A stretch of DNA of 16,946 nucleotides from assembly GCA_964486555.1 (NCBI GenBank), contig CAZANP010000040.1, positions 1-16,946 of the forward strand, given 5' to 3'. The position numbers and the translations under genes are program-made. This stretch comes from 4484-232 sp964486555 (GTDB taxonomy: Bacteria; Thermotogota; Thermotogae; Thermotogales; Thermotogaceae). Positions 7,059 to 13,782 of the stretch are shown here, piece by piece (the stretch's first letter is position 1; the number at the start of each line of letters is the position of its first letter). Under the pieces are notes generated by a model, which was not told the origin of the DNA, made no database searches, and saw nothing but the letters and a program-made list of their open reading frames with translations.

Positions 7059-7952
7059 ATGAGAAAACTCGTTGTTCTGATGTTGGTGATGCTCTCAATT
7101 GTTGGGCTTTCCCTTACAGTTGTGGACGATGCCGGTAGAATCGTGGAAATCGAGAAAAAACCTGAAAGAATCGTTAGTGTCTCACCGGCTGCGACAAAAT
7201 TCTTTCTCTTCTTGGGCATTGAAAGATATATCGTCGGTGTTACAAACTGGGACAGTTACAAGAAAGCTGAGAAAGTAGGGGATATGGTCCCATTGAACGT
7301 AGAAAAAATTCTCTCTCTGAATCCAGATCTTGTCGTGTCCTTTGGCGGATTTCAGCTTCCCGAAGTTGAAAAATTGGAGAAGAAGGGTTTGAAAGTACTC
7401 GTTCTGAACCCAGTTTCTTTGAAGGACATTTTGAAGGATCTCGTGCTGATAGGTGTCGTCATGGGAGAAGAAGAAAAAGCCAGAAAAATGGCTAAAGATC
7501 TGGAGAATAAGATGATATCCTTGGGAAAGAAAACCTACAACATCCCTCCCTCCGAAAGGCCGAAGGTTCTATTCTTGATGTCTCCGCCAGGTCCTGAGCT
7601 CAGGGACATATGGACATGTGGAGAGGGCTCGTATTTGAACGAGTTGATATCCCTAGCCGGTGGTATCAACATAGCTTCCGGTATACCTGGACCCAACGGA
7701 TGGCCTCAGATATCTATCGAATACGTGGTGGCCATGAACCCCGATATCATAATAGTTGCGAGTTTCTCCAAAAGTTCAGAAAGTGCAGATGTACAGAAGG
7801 TGCTTGATTTTCCACCCTTCAAAGGTGTGAGTGCGGTGAAGAAGAAAAGGGTTTTTTCGATAGATGCCAACCTGGCGAGTCAACCATCACCATATATATT
7901 CGAGCTTCTCGATGTGTTTTACAACATCTTTCATGGGGGTAGTAAGGAATGA
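7059..7952 (+). CDS. btuF: Cobalamin-type ABC transporter substrate-binding protein (BtuF-like)
   Basis: This 297-residue secreted binding protein is of the cluster A-II (BtuF/FhuD-type) class. A Sec signal of about 18 residues (MRKLVVLMLVMLSIVGLS) has no lipobox cysteine, so the mature protein is probably free in the periplasmic space rather than lipid-anchored. The first lobe begins VVDDAGRIVEIEKKPERIVSVSP; the second has GSYLNELISLAGG and NPDIIIVAS, both typical of the family. Annotators often label such proteins iron(III) or siderophore binding. The cobalamin riboswitch directly upstream makes a corrinoid the more likely cargo here. Its stop overlaps the btuC start in an ATGA. The transport class is certain; the substrate is inferred from the riboswitch. 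Confidence 0.88.
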   Translation: MRKLVVLMLVMLSIVGLSLTVVDDAGRIVEIEKKPERIVSVSPAATKFFLFLGIERYIVGVTNWDSYKKAEKVGDMVPLNVEKILSLNPDLVVSFGGFQLPEVEKLEKKGLKVLVLNPVSLKDILKDLVLIGVVMGEEEKARKMAKDLENKMISLGKKTYNIPPSERPKVLFLMSPPGPELRDIWTCGEGSYLNELISLAGGINIASGIPGPNGWPQISIEYVVAMNPDIIIVASFSKSSESADVQKVLDFPPFKGVSAVKKKRVFSIDANLASQPSPYIFELLDVFYNIFHGGSKE

Positions 7953-8935
7953 AGAGCAGGGGGATCCTCCCCTTTTTATTCATCATTTTCGTACTCTTGA
8001 ATCTAAGCTTTGGATCGGTGAAGATAGGCCTCATTGAGGTTTTAAAGGTTCTTTTGGGACTGAATAAAGATGTTGTGGCAAAGAGGATAATCTTTGATAT
8101 AAGGCTTCCAAGGGTTGTATCTTCCATGATAGTTGGTTCTGGCCTTGCATGCATCGGAAACACGTTTCAAGGACTTTTGAAGAATCCCTTGATAGATCCT
8201 TACCTTTTGGGAATATCTGCAGGAGCATCTTTTGGAACGGTTCTATCTCTGTTCCTTGGTGAGTTGGTCGGGACTTTTTGGTTTAAAAAACTGTATATCC
8301 TCAACTTCCTGTTCGCTATCCTTGCTTCTTTTATCCCCCTGATGATCGCAAAGAGGGGGAAAAGGGTTCTCATAACGGAGCTGGTACTTGCAGGTGTCGT
8401 TATAGGAACCCTTTTCAGTTCTGCCACGATACTCCTCATCGTTCTATCAAGAAGGAACATAACCCACATATCCACATGGTTGTTTGGCAGCTTCTCGGGG
8501 TTAGGCTGGAATGACGTGGTGGTCATGATCATTCCCACCCTGATTTTCATAGCAGTTTCTTATGCGTTCTGGAACGAGCTGAACGCGATGGCTCTTGGAG
8601 AGGCGGAAGCGATGGTATCTGGTGTGAACACCGAAAGGCTCAAGGTGTTCCTGTACATTATCGGAAGCTTGACAACGGCGTTTTTTGTCTCCAGAACGGG
8701 GGCTATAGGTTTTATAGGACTCATCGTACCTCATATGGCAAGGAGAATCGTGGGAGCTAATTACAAACACTCCATTCCCGCAAGTGCAATGATGGGAGGT
8801 ATCATCCTACCTTTATGCGATACTCTCTCAAGGAGCCTCTTCAGTCCAACAGAGCTTCCGGTTGGTGTTATAACCGCCCTGTTAGGAGCTCCCATGATGA
8901 TATTCTTGCTGAAGAGTGGTGTGAAAAATGTCTGA
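7949..8935 (+). CDS. btuC: Cobalamin-type ABC transporter permease (BtuC-like)
   Basis: This 328-residue FecCD/BtuC-type permease should form the membrane channel as a dimer with about 10 helices per subunit. Landmarks are RLPRVVSSMIVGSGLACIG (about 53-71), then FQGLLKNPLIDPYLLGISAGASFG (about 73-96), and near the C-terminal third GAIGFIGLIVPHMARRIVG, all strongly conserved in the family. Residues that contact the ATPase lie in the cytoplasmic loops, notably the helix in the ALGEAEAM region. It overlaps btuF by four bases and btuD by eight, so the three subunits are probably made in a coupled way. The substrate assignment follows the riboswitch and not the permease sequence, which cannot by itself tell B12 from ferric siderophores. 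Confidence 0.9.
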   Translation: MKSRGILPFLFIIFVLLNLSFGSVKIGLIEVLKVLLGLNKDVVAKRIIFDIRLPRVVSSMIVGSGLACIGNTFQGLLKNPLIDPYLLGISAGASFGTVLSLFLGELVGTFWFKKLYILNFLFAILASFIPLMIAKRGKRVLITELVLAGVVIGTLFSSATILLIVLSRRNITHISTWLFGSFSGLGWNDVVVMIIPTLIFIAVSYAFWNELNAMALGEAEAMVSGVNTERLKVFLYIIGSLTTAFFVSRTGAIGFIGLIVPHMARRIVGANYKHSIPASAMMGGIILPLCDTLSRSLFSPTELPVGVITALLGAPMMIFLLKSGVKNV

Positions 8936-9689
8936 AATTTTGAGGATAGTTGACCTTAAGTTCAGGTATTCAAATGGTTTCTCCTTGATCATTGAAAATT
9001 TCTCCGTGGAAGAGGGGGATTTCGTGGGACTAATAGGTCCCAACGGAGCGGGGAAGACGACCCTTTTGAAGATCGTTCTCGGTCTGTTGAAACCTTTGAA
9101 AGGAAGGATAGAGCTTTTCGGAAAAGATTTGAAGAAAATGAAAAGGAAGGAGATCGCAAGGAAGATAACTATGGTGAGTCAGGAATTCATACCTATTTAT
9201 GATTTCAAAGTGAAGGATATCATTCTAACCAGCAGGATTCCACACAGAGGTATGTTCGACACTGAAAATGAAAGAGATTTGGAAATCATGAGAGAGAGTT
9301 TGAAAATGGTTGGACTGGAAGATTTTGAAGAGAGAAGATACTGGTCGTTGAGTGGAGGGGAGCGAAGAAGAGCCTTGATAGCAAAGGCTCTGGCTCAAGA
9401 GACGGATATCATAGTTCTCGATGAATTAACGGCTCATCTAGATCCCAAACATATATTGGAAATAGCAGAGGTTCTAAAAAAACTCGTCGAGAATGGTAAA
9501 ACCGTAATTTCTGCTTTCCACAACATCAACATCGCTTCCAAAATCTGCAACAAGCTGGTGGCGTTGAAAAACGGAAGGATAATAGCATCGGGCAAGCCAG
9601 AGGAGATCATAAAAACGGATGTTCTGGAAAAATTGTATGGGATAAAACTGAAAGTTTTGAAAGAAATCCCCCCTCAGGTTCTTTTCTGA
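8928..9689 (+). CDS. btuD: Cobalamin-type ABC transporter ATPase (BtuD-like)
   Basis: This 253-residue ATPase is of the FepC/BtuD type. Walker A GPNGAGKT is at 37-44, Q-loop Gln at 85, signature LSGGE at 141-145, Walker B IIVLDE at 161-166 with the catalytic Glu at 166, and switch His at 198. All parts needed for ATP hydrolysis are present. The residue after the switch His is Asn (FHNIN), where many relatives have Asp (HDL). It would drive import through the BtuC-like permease. The start overlaps btuC by eight bases. Its 3' end overlaps the convergent diguanylate cyclase gene by 16 bp, and no terminator is visible there. Confidence 0.92.
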   Translation: MSEILRIVDLKFRYSNGFSLIIENFSVEEGDFVGLIGPNGAGKTTLLKIVLGLLKPLKGRIELFGKDLKKMKRKEIARKITMVSQEFIPIYDFKVKDIILTSRIPHRGMFDTENERDLEIMRESLKMVGLEDFEERRYWSLSGGERRRALIAKALAQETDIIVLDELTAHLDPKHILEIAEVLKKLVENGKTVISAFHNINIASKICNKLVALKNGRIIASGKPEEIIKTDVLEKLYGIKLKVLKEIPPQVLF

Positions 9690-10570
9690 TACTTCATCCT
9701 GTACATTCTTTTATCGGCTTTCTCAATGAGCATGCTCGGATCAATGGAATCTTTTGGACATTCGACTATGCCGTACGATATGGGAAACTTCTCAAATCTT
9801 TTCATTATCTTCAAAGTGTTCTCATAGGAAGATTCCGGAAATATGGCTAGAAACTCATCCCCACCCCATCTTATCAATATATCCTCTTTCCTCGTTACAT
9901 TCTGAAAGGCTTTAACGAAGTTTTTCAACAACTTGTCACCTTCACTGTGGCCGAATTTGTCGTTCACTTCTTTCAAACCATCGATATCTATGAAGACCAG
10001 GGAGAACATCGTGTGATTTCGTTTTGCTTTCTCAACTTCATGCTTCAAGAGCTTTTCGCCGAACCATCTGGTGTAGGCTCCCGTTAGAGTGTCTCTCAAA
10101 AGATCTTCTCTCAATCTCTCGACTTCAACTATGTTAGCGTATTGAAGCGATGCCAAGGTGAAGTAATATTCCAGAAATCTCTTTTCGAATTCTTCCAGAG
10201 AACCTTCTATTGCGATCATCATATCTTCCAACCAGTAATTTGCGACACCTTCTGGTAGTTCATCTAGAACTTTTCCAGCCATCTCCTCATGTTTCCCAAA
10301 CCCATGTATAACTCTCCAACCCTTCTTTTCCTTCTTGAGGAGAGATATTCCTTCGAGATTTGGAAGGAGGTTATAAGGTGTTAGAACAACCATCATCAGG
10401 AATCTGTCTTTGGAAAGACCTTTTAAAAGGTCCATTATTGCCATATTCAACAGAGCATGAACTCTCGCTTCTTCCTTCCAGTTATCTCTGATTATTTCTC
10501 CTATTCTCACATCCATGGGTTTATCCCCTCCATAGGATTTATCGGATCCTTTCCTTTTCTCATTAGACAT
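9674..10570 (-). CDS. Diguanylate cyclase (GGDEF) with N-terminal GAF-like sensor region
   Basis: This 298-residue protein makes cyclic di-GMP from two GTP. The C-terminal domain starts at DTLTGAYTRW (160-169), contains FIDIDGLKEVND (193-204), an intact active-site GGDEF (236-240), and ends with KADKRMYRMK (284-293). The product-inhibition I-site RKED (227-230) sits exactly five residues before GGDEF, so feedback inhibition is likely. No membrane helix is seen, so it is probably cytosolic. Residues about 36-150 could be a GAF-like domain joined to GGDEF by a helix; this is inferred from the general pattern and not from a clear motif. GGGGGAG precedes the ATG by five bases. The gene is divergent from flgBC-fliE across 99 bp, which hints at a motility link but does not prove it. 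Confidence 0.92.
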   Translation of the reverse strand: MSNEKRKGSDKSYGGDKPMDVRIGEIIRDNWKEEARVHALLNMAIMDLLKGLSKDRFLMMVVLTPYNLLPNLEGISLLKKEKKGWRVIHGFGKHEEMAGKVLDELPEGVANYWLEDMMIAIEGSLEEFEKRFLEYYFTLASLQYANIVEVERLREDLLRDTLTGAYTRWFGEKLLKHEVEKAKRNHTMFSLVFIDIDGLKEVNDKFGHSEGDKLLKNFVKAFQNVTRKEDILIRWGGDEFLAIFPESSYENTLKIMKRFEKFPISYGIVECPKDSIDPSMLIEKADKRMYRMKYQKRT

Positions 10571-10601
10571 TTTTTCTCCCCCAGAAAGTTTTTAACATCT
10601 T

Positions 10602-10610
10602 ATTCTACCA
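10602..10610 (-). promoter_or_regulatory. Candidate extended -10 promoter of the GGDEF gene
   Basis: On the minus strand TGGTAGAAT fits an extended -10 (TGn followed by a five-of-six match to TATAAT). It would start transcription about 25 bases before the ATG at 10570. No clear -35 is seen. On the plus strand of the same gap there is no convincing promoter for flgB; TATAGA at 10640-10645 is the best weak candidate. Confidence 0.35.
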
Positions 10611-10669
10611 CGGAAATTTTTTAGGAGAAACGACACTTTTATAGAAATATCCTATATGGAGGTGAATGA

Positions 10670-11053
10670 ATGTTCAACACGAACTTCTATACTATCAAAA
10701 GAGCAATGGACGTTTCTATGTTAAGACAAAAAGTGCATTCTTTAAATATAGCGAATGTCAGCACTCCTGGTTACAAAAGGAGGTACGTTGTGTTTGAAGA
10801 GTTTCTCAAAAAGGAAAGGGACGAGTTAAAACTTTTGACAACTCATCCAAGGCATATCTCGAAGACAACTGAATATGCTTCTCCCCGCGTTCTGATAGAT
10901 TACTCAACATCCATGCGAAACGATGGTAACAACGTGGATATAGAATACGAAATAGTCGAAATGGTCAAAAACGGTCTGAGGTATCAAGTTCTATCGAGAC
11001 TGATGTCCATGAACATAGACAGGTACAATGCGGTTCTCAGGGGTGTGAGATGA
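10670..11053 (+). CDS. flgB: Flagellar proximal rod protein FlgB
   Basis: This 127-residue rod protein has the axial-family N-terminus SLNIANVSTPGYKRRYVVFEEFL (about 24-46), though its first Asn-containing helix is a little divergent from the usual NIANANTPGY. The C-terminal helix, near NVDIEYEIVEMVKNGLRYQVLSRLM, is the usual partner. FlgB joins FliE and FlgC at the base of the rod, in the periplasm, and is exported by the flagellar type III system. GGAGGTG precedes the ATG by five bases. The stop overlaps the flgC start. Together with flgC and fliE it forms the classic start of a basal-body operon. Confidence 0.94.
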   Translation: MFNTNFYTIKRAMDVSMLRQKVHSLNIANVSTPGYKRRYVVFEEFLKKERDELKLLTTHPRHISKTTEYASPRVLIDYSTSMRNDGNNVDIEYEIVEMVKNGLRYQVLSRLMSMNIDRYNAVLRGVR

Positions 11054-11472
11054 TGAACGAGTTTTCCATAATGAACATAAGTGCAACTGGTATGTCGGCT
11101 CAAAGGTTGAGACTGGATATCATATCAACCAACATAGCCAACGTTGAGACTACGAGAACGAGCAGAGGGGAACCTTACAGAAGGAAAGTTCCGATATTCG
11201 CGGAATATTTGAAAAGATCCGCAAATGGTATAATGGAGTGTGTGGGAGTTAAAGTTGTGGGAATATGGGAGGATCCATCCCCTTTTAAGCTTGTTTACGA
11301 TCCCTCCCATCCCGACGCCGATGAAAACGGGTACGTTAGGATGCCGAATGTCAATATAGTAAGGGAAATGGTGGATCTGATAAGCGCACAGAGAGCTTAC
11401 GAGGCGAATGTTTCCGCTTTTAACGTCACAAAATCGATGATAAACAGTGCCCTTCAAATAGGAAGGGGATGA
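11050..11472 (+). CDS. flgC: Flagellar proximal rod protein FlgC
   Basis: The 140 residues have the N-terminal signature ISATGMSAQRLRLDIISTNIANVET (about 10-34) and the C-terminal signature MPNVNIVREMVDLISAQRAYEANVSAFNVTKSM (about 98-130), both diagnostic for FlgC. FlgC is a proximal rod subunit. Two ATG codons stand in tandem at 11050 and 11053. The first overlaps the flgB stop, suggesting coupled translation, but the second is also possible and would only drop one Met. The gene is followed by fliE after five bases. Confidence 0.95.
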   Translation: MMNEFSIMNISATGMSAQRLRLDIISTNIANVETTRTSRGEPYRRKVPIFAEYLKRSANGIMECVGVKVVGIWEDPSPFKLVYDPSHPDADENGYVRMPNVNIVREMVDLISAQRAYEANVSAFNVTKSMINSALQIGRG

Positions 11473-11477
11473 TCTGA

Positions 11478-11762
11478 ATGGTGGATAGAATTGAGGGAAT
11501 TGGACCCGTCTTTCCGGAGAAGTTGAATAAGAGTAAAGGGAAGGGGAACTTTGCAGATATTTTAAAACAAGCCATAGACAGAGTGAATGAGCTTCAGAAG
11601 AGAGCTGAGAAGCTCACAGACGATTTCGCAGAAGGCAGGATAAGTAACATACACGAAGTGATAATAGAAGCTGAAAAAGCTTCTTTAGCTCTCAGACTGA
11701 CAGTGGAAGTTAGAAACAGGATCGTCGAAGCTTACAGAGACATCATGAGGATGCAGATATAA
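11478..11762 (+). CDS. fliE: Flagellar hook-basal body protein FliE
   Basis: This 94-residue protein links the MS ring (FliF) to the rod (FlgB). The family pattern is clear: FADILKQAIDRVNELQKRAEKLTDDFAEGR (about 25-54), then IHEVIIEAEKASLALRLTVEVRNRIVEAYRDIMRMQI to the end. Its length matches the usual 95-110. The upstream ribosome site, AAGGGGATGATC, overlaps the flgC stop. The operon ends here: the next gene, hflC, is on the other strand and its stop abuts the fliE stop, so fliF and fliG, which often follow, are not adjacent. No terminator hairpin is visible between them. Confidence 0.94.
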   Translation: MVDRIEGIGPVFPEKLNKSKGKGNFADILKQAIDRVNELQKRAEKLTDDFAEGRISNIHEVIIEAEKASLALRLTVEVRNRIVEAYRDIMRMQI

Positions 11763-12620
11763 TCACTTCTCTTTTATCATGAATTTCAGAACTTCAGCAT
11801 CTTCTCCAGCTATTATGACAGCATCCTTCAGAGAATCTCTGTACAGTTCCATCGTTCTCCAGAACTCATAGAAATCGGGATCCTTCGAGAACGACTGAGC
11901 GTATATAGAAACGGCACTAGCGTCCCCTGTTCCTTTGATTTTTTCCGCTTCGCTGTAAGCTTGAGCTAGGATTACCTTGACTTTTTTATCAGCCTCCGCC
12001 CTTATCTTCTGAGCTTCTTTCTGACCTTCCGCCCTTATCTGAGCAGCTATACTGTATCTTTCCTCTTTCATTCTGTTGTAGACAGCCTGAGTGTTCTCAG
12101 GTGGGAGATCGGCGTGTTTCACTCTGACATCCACCACTTCAACACCGAACTCATCGAGATCTCTCTTACAGAGCTTCGTTACCTTGTTCAGAAACTCTTC
12201 CCTTTTTTCTGAAACGATTTCTTCAAAAGTTCCCTTCGCGAACACATCCCTTATGTGTGAATAGACTATGTCATCGATTCTGGGAAGTGCGAGTCTGACA
12301 CTTTTGAAAGATTCCATGAACTTTCTGGGATCCTTTATTTTCCAGAGTGTGTACGTATCGATTATGAGGGTTTTCTTATCGGCTGTTATTATCTTCTCTG
12401 GCTCTATATCGTATATCAACATTCTCTTCTCGAACTTCACCACGTTATCCACGAAGGGTTGTTTGAAATGAAGGCCCGGCTCTTTCACAACCCTCACAAC
12501 CTTCCCAAACCTCAAAACGACAGCTTGTTGGGTCTGATCCAGTATGAACATACTGGTGAAGAGGAGTATCAAAACGGCAACGGCTATGAACACCCCTATG
12601 ACGATCATCGCTATCTTCAT
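11763..12620 (-). CDS. hflC: HflC-like SPFH membrane protein
   Basis: This 285-residue band-7/SPFH protein has one N-terminal membrane helix (about 4-26). It is followed by the HflC pattern DQTQQAVVLRFGKVVRVVKEPGLHFKQPF and, further on, the coiled-coil region VYNRMKEERYSIAAQIRAEGQKEAQKIRAEADKK. In E. coli HflC and HflK form a large ring-like cage around the FtsH protease in the inner membrane and limit its action on some substrates. Most of the protein should lie outside the cytoplasm. The hflK stop overlaps its ATG in an ATGA, and the GGAGGGGG at the end of hflK serves as its RBS. The stop abuts the convergent fliE stop. Neither ftsH nor a known HflKC substrate is seen here. Confidence 0.92.
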   Translation of the reverse strand: MKIAMIVIGVFIAVAVLILLFTSMFILDQTQQAVVLRFGKVVRVVKEPGLHFKQPFVDNVVKFEKRMLIYDIEPEKIITADKKTLIIDTYTLWKIKDPRKFMESFKSVRLALPRIDDIVYSHIRDVFAKGTFEEIVSEKREEFLNKVTKLCKRDLDEFGVEVVDVRVKHADLPPENTQAVYNRMKEERYSIAAQIRAEGQKEAQKIRAEADKKVKVILAQAYSEAEKIKGTGDASAVSIYAQSFSKDPDFYEFWRTMELYRDSLKDAVIIAGEDAEVLKFMIKEK

Positions 12621-13549
12621 TTTCCCCCTCCTTCTCTCAGGTCAAGAAGTTCGTTTATGTTCAAAAATTTCAGAGTACCTTTATCCAGAATCAGAATTCT
12701 GTTCTTCGAGTTTGTGAGAGCAGTCTGCATCGCATCCAGGAAAAGCCTTTTTCTCGTTATATCAGGAGCTTTTCTGTACTCCTTCAGTATTCTCTCGAAT
12801 CTTTTAGCCTCTCCCAAAGCCTTCAAGTATACCTCGTTAGCGTAAGCTTCCGCTTCCTTTAATATCATCTGAGCTTCTCCCTCAGCCTTTGGGACAATAT
12901 CGTTGGCGTATTTTCTCGCTTCGTTTATGTACCTTTCTCTATCCTGCTTTGCGTTGTTGACATCATCGAAAGCTTCAAGAACAGCCTCAGGAGGTGTGAC
13001 TTCCTGAAGGTACACGTTCTCAACTTTTATACCAGAAGAATAAGCATCCAGAATTTCTTGAACCTGTTTTGCCGTCTCCATCGCTATAACATCTCTTCCA
13101 ACAGTGAGAACATCGTCTATCGTTTTCATTGCCACCTTCTCCCTTAAAACGGATTCTGTTGTGAATCTGACAAGGTTCTCTTCTTCAGTTATGTTGAATG
13201 CAAGAGCAACGGGATCTTTGACTCTGTACTGAATAACAGCCTCAACACTCACGATGTTACCATCACCTGTTATCATCAAAGCTTCTTTGGGAACCGAAAC
13301 GTAATCGATGTTGGAACCTCTCATGATACTTCGAAAACCTATTTCAACCTTTCTGACCGTTGCAACATCCACCTTGACATGGCTTTGGAAAGGGTAAGGC
13401 AACCTGTAATGTATACCAGGTTGTGCCATGTAAGAGTATTTACCAAATGTTTTGACCAGGGCAACTTCTGAAGGTCCCACCTGGAATATGCCTGTCAGGA
13501 AATACACGGCGATTATCGCAAGTACAACGAAAAGTGTGTATTTTTTCAC
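12617..13549 (-). CDS. hflK: HflK-like SPFH membrane protein, short N-terminus, GTG start
   Basis: The 310-residue partner of HflC has one membrane helix at about residues 4-22 (YTLFVVLAIIAVYFLTGIF). It continues with QVGPSEVALVKTFGKYSYMAQPGIHYRLPYP, a typical HflK opening. It lacks the Gly/Pro-rich cytoplasmic extension of the roughly 420-residue E. coli HflK. The open frame continues upstream through the N gap, but that part is not real coding sequence. GGAGGT (13556-13561) lies six bases before GTG at 13549, and the membrane helix follows directly. The C-terminus, after a Glu/Ala/Lys-rich coiled coil, ends in EGGGK. Its promoter may lie partly in the gap; TATGAT at 13580-13585 is a weak -10 candidate. 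Confidence 0.9.
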   Translation of the reverse strand: MKKYTLFVVLAIIAVYFLTGIFQVGPSEVALVKTFGKYSYMAQPGIHYRLPYPFQSHVKVDVATVRKVEIGFRSIMRGSNIDYVSVPKEALMITGDGNIVSVEAVIQYRVKDPVALAFNITEEENLVRFTTESVLREKVAMKTIDDVLTVGRDVIAMETAKQVQEILDAYSSGIKVENVYLQEVTPPEAVLEAFDDVNNAKQDRERYINEARKYANDIVPKAEGEAQMILKEAEAYANEVYLKALGEAKRFERILKEYRKAPDITRKRLFLDAMQTALTNSKNRILILDKGTLKFLNINELLDLREGGGK

Positions 13550-13555
13550 ACTTCC

Positions 13556-13562
13556 ACCTCCC
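13556..13562 (-). promoter_or_regulatory. Ribosome binding site that sets the hflK GTG start
   Basis: GGGAGGT on the minus strand lies six bases upstream of GTG at 13549. It rules out the longer reading frame, which would run into the run of N. Confidence 0.75.
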
Positions 13563-13608
13563 TGCCATGTGCTAATGTTATCATATGTGTCGAAAAATTT
13601 GGAGAAGA

Positions 13609-13708
13609 NNNNNNNNNNNNNNNNNNNNNNNNNNNNNNNNNNNNNNNNNNNNNNNNNNNNNNNNNNNNNNNNNNNNNNNNNNNNNNNNNNNNNNNNNNNN
13701 NNNNNNNN
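13609..13708. other. Assembly gap of exactly 100 N
   Basis: All 100 bases are N, the usual placeholder for a scaffold join of unknown true length. It separates the hflK leader from the palindrome and lipoprotein on the right. Nothing can be said about what it holds. The neighbour relation between hflK and the lipoprotein therefore rests on the scaffolding. Confidence 0.97.
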
Positions 13709-13739
13709 TTGAATTTCTGAGTGATCACCAAAAATCATC

Positions 13740-13761
13740 ACGGCACCGAATTCGGTGCCGT
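13740..13761. repeat. 22-bp perfect palindrome before the lipoprotein gene
   Basis: Arms ACGGCACCG and CGGTGCCGT flank AATT, giving 22 bp of perfect inverted repeat with GAATTC in the centre. It ends seven bases before the lipoprotein RBS. As RNA it would make a GC-rich 9-bp stem with a four-base loop. On the minus strand it is followed by GATGATTTTTGG, which resembles a terminator tail; on the plus strand no T run follows. Possible roles are an operator, a translation-control hairpin, or a terminator for a minus-strand transcript or for a gene hidden by the gap. Confidence 0.8.
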
Positions 13762-13768
13762 TCACCAT

Positions 13769-13775
13769 AGGAGGG
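13769..13775 (+). promoter_or_regulatory. Ribosome binding site that sets the lipoprotein start
   Basis: AGGAGGG lies seven bases before ATG at 13783 but only one base before an in-frame TTG at 13777. The ATG is therefore preferred, and it gives a normal signal peptide start (MKKARF). Confidence 0.75.
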
Positions 13776-13782
13776 ATTGATC

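Noticed and set aside
13721..13741. GTGAT/ATCAC inverted repeat and GTGATCAC just right of the gap as an operator
   Set aside because: The arms are only 5-8 bp in AT-rich sequence, which is easily produced by chance; only the neighbouring 22-bp palindrome is convincing.
13740..13761. The palindrome as a CRISPR repeat or transposon end
   Set aside because: There is a single copy, with no spacers, no transposase and no target duplication visible.
13550..13768. Extension of the hflK frame through the N gap to 13768
   Set aside because: The extra residues are mostly unknown or out of character, and a strong RBS plus membrane helix start at GTG 13549.
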